A stretch of 64,000 nt of DNA from the NCBI GenBank assembly GCA_037952775.1, contig JBANAY010000003.1:34534001-34598000 (forward strand), given 5' to 3'. Shown piece by piece: positions 57,877 to 64,000 of this stretch. The position numbers and the translations under genes were made by a program. Numbering within the stretch: the first letter of the stretch is position 1; each line of letters starts with the position of its first letter. The notes under the pieces were generated by a model. It saw only the letters and a program-made list of their open reading frames with translations, had not been told where the DNA came from and made no database searches. This stretch comes from Clonostachys chloroleuca (lineage: Eukaryota; Ascomycota; Sordariomycetes; Hypocreales; Bionectriaceae).

Positions 57877-59676
57877 ATGATTGTCCAAGACCACCAAATT
57901 CCAGCTTCAGCTTTAGCTGATGCCACACTAAAAAAAGGGGAACAAGTAACTGATACTACGCTCGTTAATGGGTCCGACGGTCATGCCGAGAGCCTGACAT
58001 CCGCAGACCGACAAAGAACCATCGTTGGCTTTCGTTGGATCGTTATCTGTATTGCCATATTTTCGGCCAACCTACTCTATGGCCTCGATACGACGATTGC
58101 GGCCGATATTCAGGGGGCCATATCCGAAACCTTCAATAATGTCACGCAGCTGGGTTGGCTAGGCGTCGGGTTCAACCTCGGTTCTACGGTTGCCATTTTG
58201 CCTGTTGGTAAAGCGTACGGCATCTTTGACACCAAGTGGTTGTACATAATCTGCCTGATTATGTTTGCTGCTGGGAGCGCTCTATGTGGCGGCGCGCCTA
58301 ATATGAATGCTATGATCGTGGGGCGAATATGGGCTGGGGTTGGAGGTGCTGGCATGTATCTTGGGTAAGTCCTAAGACCACCGTGCGTACTTTTTTAGCC
58401 TACTGACGGGTTATCCAGAACCTTGAATCTAGTGACAACACTATGTGCCCCCAGCGAAGTCTCGGTTTATGTTGGACTCATTGGCTTCGTGTATGGAGGA
58501 GGTTGCATCTTGGGTCCAATCGTTGGCGGGCTCCTCGCTGACAGCGCAGCCACTTGGAGATGGGTGAGTGATGTTGTCTGCAACTCTGATTTCGTGGTCG
58601 CTTATTTCTCCTCTTCTCAAGGCATTTTATCTGAACCTGGTCATTTTCGGAGCTATGGCCCCTGTTTACTTCTTCATGCTCCCTTCGGTACCAAGACAGG
58701 TTGACCGCACATTCAACCAGAAGATCTTTTCACTTGACTGGACCGGTACTGTCCTCAGCGCGGCAATGTACACATGCTTTGTCCTAGCTTTTGCATTCGG
58801 GGGGTGGCGTGGGCATGGAACGATCCCCGCGTCATATCGCTCATAACCCTCTCCGCACTCTTTCTAGTTGCCTTTGGCACCAGCCAGCGCTTCGCTCTTT
58901 TCACCAACTTGGCTGACCGTCTGTTTCCCTGTGATTTCTTGGGCGACCTTCAGCTTGTATTGCTCTATGTCTGTATGGCGTGTGGTGGAGCGGCGTTGTT
59001 TGTGTCAATCTACTACATCCCGCTATACTACCTGTTCGTTCATGGGGATACTGGCCTGGAAGCTGCCATACGCTTACTCCCGTTCATCTGTGTGTACGTT
59101 GCAGCCGTGTTGATAGCTGGGTACGCAATACCAAAGACAGGGTACCACATGATTTGGTATCTCGTCAGTGGGATATTTCTTACGGCAGGCGGAGCGGCCA
59201 TGCTTACTGTGAATCCTACAACTCCGGACGCGCACGTCTATGCATTCTCTGTGCTGATTGCGCTTGGCTTGACTGTATGCCAAGCGAGCTACTCCATAGC
59301 GGCGCAGTTGGTGAAGCCGGGGCGGGAGCCAGAGTCAATCCAGTTCTTGAACATCAGCCAGGGCCAGAGCCAGTTGCTAGGGCTAGCGATTGCAAGTTCC
59401 GTTTTTCAAAGTATAGCGTTCAATGGCATGAAGACCGTATTAGATGGTATGGGGTTCTCAGACGCGGAGATTCAGACGGCTATTGCAGGAGCAAAGAGTG
59501 CCTTATTGGAACGGGTCGATGATGAGGTGAGACAAAGGTGCACTGAGGTCATCGTTCAGGCAGTAAGGTATGAATGGGTGCTCGTGATCGTAGCGGGAAT
59601 CTTGCAAACCATTTGCTCATGCTTCCTCACACGGAAGCGAAGTACGGCTGGCCAGTTTAAAGAGGCGGCCAACTAG
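57877..59676 (+). CDS. MFS drug/toxin efflux pump (DHA14-like), one-base frameshift
   Basis: Exons 57877-58364, 58419-58563 and 58622-59676, about 562 residues after correction, the usual 14-TM size. Marks: LLYGLDTTIAADIQ (motif D1-like), LGWLGVGFNLGS, VGRIWAGVGGAGMY, GPIVGGLLADSATWRWAFYLN-type motif C (GPxxGG) and GLTVCQASYSIAAQLV near the end. In the seventh-eighth TM region the frame slips at six Gs (58799-58804): AFAFGG should continue VAWAWNDPRV. One extra G restores an open frame to 59676. Such pumps export secondary metabolites or xenobiotics in exchange for protons. At the end of the tryptophan-related block it may expel a product or inhibitor. Confidence 0.87.
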
Positions 59677-60458
59677 CGCTCAGGGATTTCAAATTCCGCG
59701 CGGTATAGAATTTACGCTCGATCTGGCCACGGCCAGGTAGGCGCCGTATTGTTCTGTATATAGTAGGTTAATGTCTAGTAGGAGAGGATAAATATATGGG
59801 TGGAAAACTTGTATCACGATACCTGCACTTCTGTAGTAGGTTATATGAAGGCAAAGGCTTGGCTTAGATCTAGGTCTTGGCTGTGTCTGTCTCTTGCATA
59901 GATAAAGTAGGATGAACCCCTGTTTTGAGCATGGCAGTGCACTATAGTTTTAATTTATACTAACTCGAAGTGTTATATTCCAAGCATACTGATTTTATAG
60001 CAAATATAAATATTTGCAACTTAATCTAGATATTAATTAAGGAATATAGAAAGGCGACTTGATTATAGTATTAGCTATAAAGCTAACTCATACAAGTTAT
60101 CTTATAGATAATATTACTCTATTTATCTAAGTATACTAAGAGAAAACTCCTAGATATATTAGTATTAAGCAGGTAATAGGAGAATATTATCTACTGAATT
60201 AGGCGCGAGACGGTATAGAGAATAGCCCCTCGGAGATTGGTATTAACTCTCCTAACTTAGGTTTACATTTTTTTTATATAATTGTAGCTAGTATTGCAGC
60301 TAGCTAGCAGTGGAAGGGACTGGAGGGATCTAAGAGGTCAGGTTAACGCTGACCTGATTGACGCAATGGTGAGGTGGCCGCGCCGTTACATACGGCAAAA
60401 GATATAACAAATAAGTTTGCAGAATAGGGTTTGGCCATTTAAGTAAGGATCTCGAGAG
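59677..60458. other. Intergenic region with a small AT-rich patch
   Basis: From about 59940 to 60180 composition falls toward AT with few CpA/TpG, suggesting a short RIP-touched repeat. A T run occurs near 60270. No gene was recognised. Confidence 0.5.
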
Positions 60459-62037
60459 TTAGTCAGGAAACAATCTGATCGTTTTGGGCTTTTTGGTTGT
60501 CCCCTGTACTGGCCAGCTGAGCTTTGCAGCGCGCTTAGAGTTGAGCTCTGAGGCATGGTTTGAGCAAAGACGGCATTTTCTGACGGCCTCTGGTCTCAAT
60601 TTTCGAGGCTTTGCATCATTATGAAGTTTGAGAAAGAGCCCGCATGAGTTGCAGAGAGGCTGTCCATCAGAGCCCTCACGCCATACTGGTGAAGCCTGCG
60701 TCAAGCAGTTTGTACATGCCTTCGGATCATCACCATCTGCTGAGCCTCCGGTGTCTAATGTTGGTTCAGGCAATGGGGAGTCTGAAGTTGACGCAATAGA
60801 CAAGTCGTATTTATTCCTGCCATGAGGAGTGCTCGAGAGGAATTCCTGAGCAGCAGGCAATGTGGTTTGCGCGTTTTCGTCTGTTGAATAAAACCATGTT
60901 AAGAATGATTCGCAGCGGACTGCTGACTTGTCATGGATTTCGCTTATGTCGCTAAGTTTCTTTGGCGCGTCTTTATCGCGCGTAAAGGTTTGTGTGTTAA
61001 GTCGACCGTCATGAGAAACGTCCCGTTGCGAGTTGCAGCCCAAGATTTGTACCTCTTGCTCGCTCACATCAGGCCAAACCATATGAGGAAGGATAGCATT
61101 ACCATCCGGAAATGACTCCCCATCCCCTTCCTCAAATCCTGAAGGAAGGCTAGAACCAAATCCATTTTCCCAAGTCGAGTTATGTTCCGAGTAAATGGGA
61201 TAAAATAACTGAAATTCTTCACAAGGATTGGCATCATGGTGCTGTAACTGAGTTGCGCTGCTCGTATCTTCTAAGCAGCCCCCCCCCGGCACGTTAGGGG
61301 AGATAACTGGGTTAAGATTCTGCAAAAATCTCATATCCTCGAGGTAGCGGTCGGAAGATAGCCCTCCATCTGGACATTTCCCAAAAGTCTCTTCCAACCC
61401 AAGACTCTCGCTATCAGTTTGAAGCCTGGAGCGCAAATGTGAGATGGCTGGTTGGTTGGTATTTTCTAAGGAAGAAAATAATGCCTTGGACTTCTGAGAA
61501 GTTCCAGAGCGACCATGGAACCTCGGCTCAGCCTCGTTATATACTGAAGGGGAGTCTAACAAGGAGAAAAGGATACCCGGCTGATCAAGTGTGCTACTAG
61601 ACTCATCGTCGGAGTTAAGAGAGTTTATATTTAGGGCAACATTGGGATAAAGAGATTCGCTGCCTATGCCGCAATGATCGATTGAATTTGCATCAAGCAG
61701 AGTGTTGGTAAAGATCTCATTCGCATCATGGCTACTATTTGTAGGAGCATGGGTGGCAGGCTGTGAAACATTAGATACCTGCTTTAAACTTCCATAAACT
61801 CTAGGGAAAGACACTGCTGTGGCACCCTTCAATAAATTCTGAACTTACCCATGCTTGATTGGTGCTTTCACCGTCCACACTTAGTGGTTGTCGATTGGCT
61901 CGACTATGTTCATTCGTCGCAGCATTCTGTGGAAAGGGTAGTTCTTCACAGAGCGTATTAGGCAGCTTGGGATCTTCCAAGTCTGTCGCATTTGGTATCG
62001 CGGCACTGTCCGAAGAATTGTATTCGTTGGTCTTCAT
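60459..62037 (-). CDS. GATA-type zinc-finger transcription factor
   Basis: The first ATG in the main frame is 62037 (MKTNEYNSSDSA). Exon 1 ends at the TGG before GTAAGT near 61848. Exon 2 starts at one of several acceptors around 61760-61778, so that junction is unsettled. The long exon runs to 60459. Most of the protein is low-complexity Ser/Asn/Asp-rich, as in activators. Near the C-terminus a single C-X2-C-X17-C-X2-C finger reads CTNCLTQASPVW...PLCNSCGLFLKLHNDAKP, like the AreA/NIT2 class of nitrogen regulators. The second half of the finger tail (RKLRPEAVRKCRLC) differs from AreA. It is not the core AreA by these differences, but could adjust nitrogen genes locally. Confidence 0.85.
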
Positions 62038-62521
62038 TTTCTTGCGGCTCGAGACGCAGTGATCTGACGACTCGCCTAGTGGTGTGTCCACAGTCACGAA
62101 TTTTCAGATTGTTAGATCAGCAAGAGGCTCTCGCAAATAAGTGGCATAATATGAGAACCATCTGGGTCCATTTTAGCATGAGGACTTCCATTGTACGAGT
62201 GCAAGAGGCAACCAAGCAGGTGAGGAAAGAGGGGGATTGAAAGGGCTGGGGCTGACTCGCTCACTGTCACGTGGAGCCAGCTTAGCTCACATCGCCCAGC
62301 TGACTAAATGGCTGTTGAACACAGGCCAATGATAATAGCAGGGGCGTCGGAGGCCTAATCGTTAGGGTTCCCGGAGTTCCGCGGCTCATCCGCCAAACTA
62401 GCTAGACCTCCGAGAATGGCTAAAAAGGGCTAGAAGTCCAGTCAACACTTCTTTTGTCTCACTACCATAGGTCATAGAGACAGACAATCCTACAGGTTTT
62501 AAGATCAAATTTCTATTCAGC
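62038..62521. promoter_or_regulatory. Bidirectional promoter region, GATA factor (-) / Zn2Cys6 factor (+)
   Basis: Divergent starts flank this region. On the minus strand upstream of 62037 there are short ATG-started frames (ending within 30 codons), which may act as upstream ORFs in the GATA leader. An extra 5' exon of the GATA gene cannot be excluded. Confidence 0.4.
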
Positions 62522-64000
62522 ATGTTCTGCACGTTCCCAGTATCGGATACCTTGCATCATGATAATGAACAGAAAACGCAACCATCCCCGCCAAATTCGA
62601 CTCTGCCGAGGCGACGGCAGGTCTGGAGAGCGTGTGACTGGTGCCGTGTGAACAGGATTAGGTGCGACATAAGCGTCCCTTGCCGAAATTGCCTGAATAG
62701 AGGTAGACAATGCAGCAACCGCGGCGAGATTCGGAATTTGCCTCAAGCTTATGAGTACGTGCCCTATGATACTTTGTCCAAATCTAACGCGGAGAACTAA
62801 CTGCATCTCAGGGAAATTGAACGACTGAGGCTACGAGTTCGAGACCTAGAAGAGGCCAACGCGGCTAATTCTTCTGTGAATATGAGCCTGCCTGCATCAA
62901 GCCCTAACAACCAGAACTCGATAGAATGTGGATGCCCGAACGATTCCAAAAAGCCCTGGCAAGGCGTGTACTCAAGGGATCCGCGAACGCAGCAGGTTTC
63001 ATACTACGGCCCATCTTCGACCTTATATTTCTTGAGCAGGATAAGTTCCTTTCTCGGAAGGGAGCTACAACAACACCAAGGTTGTGAGGAGCTCCAACCA
63101 ACCTCGGCGAGCAAGATCCTTGCGCGTCCAGAAACATCAGACGATCTTGCAGCAGAGGGATTAGCTTCACAGAGTCTCTTGCACACGGCGAATGAACGTG
63201 CCTCTTTGCCTCGTGCCCAGGAAGAGTCTTTCCTGAGCCTTTTCTGGCAATTCCATTTCTGCACCTTGCCCATCATTGATCAGGAAGAGTTCTTGAACCA
63301 CTACCAGTCACTCTGGAAAGTTTCAAATATCCGCAGGAAACCCTCTGCACTCGCTGATATCATGCTCGCCCTTTGTATGCAATACGGGCATGGTCTGATG
63401 TCAGGGGCCAGTCCTAATTCCAACAAAACTACTGATGCCGCCGAATCTACCATTGCGGGACGATGGTATTATCATCGATGCCAAGCATTGTTGGCCAACG
63501 AGTTTGATGCTCCCTCCATCACAACCGTGCAATGCCACATATTAACCGTTGTTTATCTGTATTTTGCGTCCTTTCAGAACATGGCCTACATTACCATGTC
63601 TTTGGCCGTACGGTCTGCCCAAACGCTCGGTCTCCATCTAGAGCCTCCTCTAGAGATTCCTTCTAAGGAACGTGACTTGCGCAAGAGAATCTGGTGGGTG
63701 TTGTCGATGGTGGATACTAAGATTTGCATGAAGCTTGGAAGACCTTTCTCATTCGCTACAGATGAAGTCAGCTGTTCAGTGCTCGCCAATACTACCGAGA
63801 CTGTAACATCGCTTGATTCTATGCTTGGGACCAGCGAGACAGGACTCACATGGTTGACATACATAGTACACTGTCAAGAATTGGTTGCTATGGTACGCGA
63901 AATCCACGAATCACTTTATTCCAAATTCTCGGTGGTCCTTGCACAAGGAGAAATCGATGTTCCCTATGAAAACCCTAGTTTATTGGAGGTCTGTGCTGAG
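62522..64000 (+). CDS. Zn2Cys6 transcription factor, truncated by the window end
   Basis: Exon 1 62522-62754 and exon 2 from 62812, open to the right edge; at least 473 residues are visible. The zinc cluster CDWCRVNRIRC...CRNCLNRGRQC lies at residues 39-65, followed across the splice by a coiled-coil-like segment (EIERLRLRVRDLEEAN). The fungal_trans domain follows with LFWQFHFCTLPIIDQEEF, AQTLGLHLEP, KRIWWVLSMVDTKICMKLGRP and SFATDEVSC. All features are intact as far as visible. Its targets are unknown; it is divergent from the GATA factor. Confidence 0.92.

Noticed and set aside
1..64000. CRISPR array or prokaryotic operon features
   Set aside because: Spliced genes and RIP show fungal nuclear DNA; the only regular array (4421-4555) is a simple tandem repeat without spacers.
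1..64000. Classic secondary-metabolite cluster with a polyketide or peptide synthetase
   Set aside because: No backbone synthase, terpene cyclase or P450 is present in the window.

Overview
The window is genomic DNA from a filamentous ascomycete (Pezizomycotina). The genes carry short GT-AG introns, mostly 48-105 nt. There are four Zn2Cys6 regulators and one GATA regulator. Gene-rich DNA alternates abruptly with extremely AT-rich blocks in which CpA, TpG and CpG are almost missing while TpA is abundant, which is the footprint of repeat-induced point mutation (RIP). The genus cannot be named from the sequence alone. No rRNA, tRNA or CRISPR was found. Almost every gene needed splicing by eye, so exon limits are predictions checked for reading phase.

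Layout. 1-7.4 kb: RIP-degraded repeats, with two LTR-like copies, a 23-bp minisatellite and a RIP-killed Tc1/mariner transposon with intact ends. 8-26.3 kb: a nitrogen-metabolism block with two class I glutamine amidotransferase-like genes (one carrying a nonsense codon), a D-serine dehydratase-like PLP enzyme, a RidA imine deaminase, a glutamine-synthetase-like ligase, an SDR oxidoreductase, an aldehyde dehydrogenase, a Zn2Cys6 regulator and an amino-acid/amine permease. A broken N,N-dimethylformamidase-like relic follows. 28.3-38.4 kb: a second block with two DAL5-type transporters, an aminotransferase, a Zn2Cys6 regulator and a SnoaL-like protein. 38.4-43.7 kb: decayed DNA, an AT-rich block, and a sugar-transporter pseudogene cut by the block edge. 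44-59.7 kb: a third block with a complete bifunctional tryptophan synthase, a DAL5-type transporter, an aromatic-type aminotransferase, an amidohydrolase, an HpcH/HpaI aldolase, a Zn2Cys6 regulator and a drug-efflux-type MFS pump. 60.4-64 kb: a GATA factor and a Zn2Cys6 regulator that runs off the window.

How the genes may work together (inference). Block 1 resembles a gamma-glutamylation route for amine use: permease, gamma-glutamyl ligase (GS-like), aldehyde dehydrogenase and amidotransferase/hydrolase. RidA and the dehydratase-like enzyme form a natural imine-generating and imine-clearing pair. Block 3 links tryptophan synthesis, aromatic transamination, an amidohydrolase and an aldolase with efflux, and may handle or resist a tryptophan-related compound. 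Blocks 2 and 3 each carry their own inverted CGG/CCG promoter element: CGG-N8-CCG in block 2 and CGG-N7-CCG in block 3. This suggests two small regulons, each with a Zn2Cys6 gene beside it.

Caution: five otherwise intact genes each lack exactly one base, in every case at a G/C run. Systematic base-calling or assembly error is a more economical explanation than five separate inactivations.
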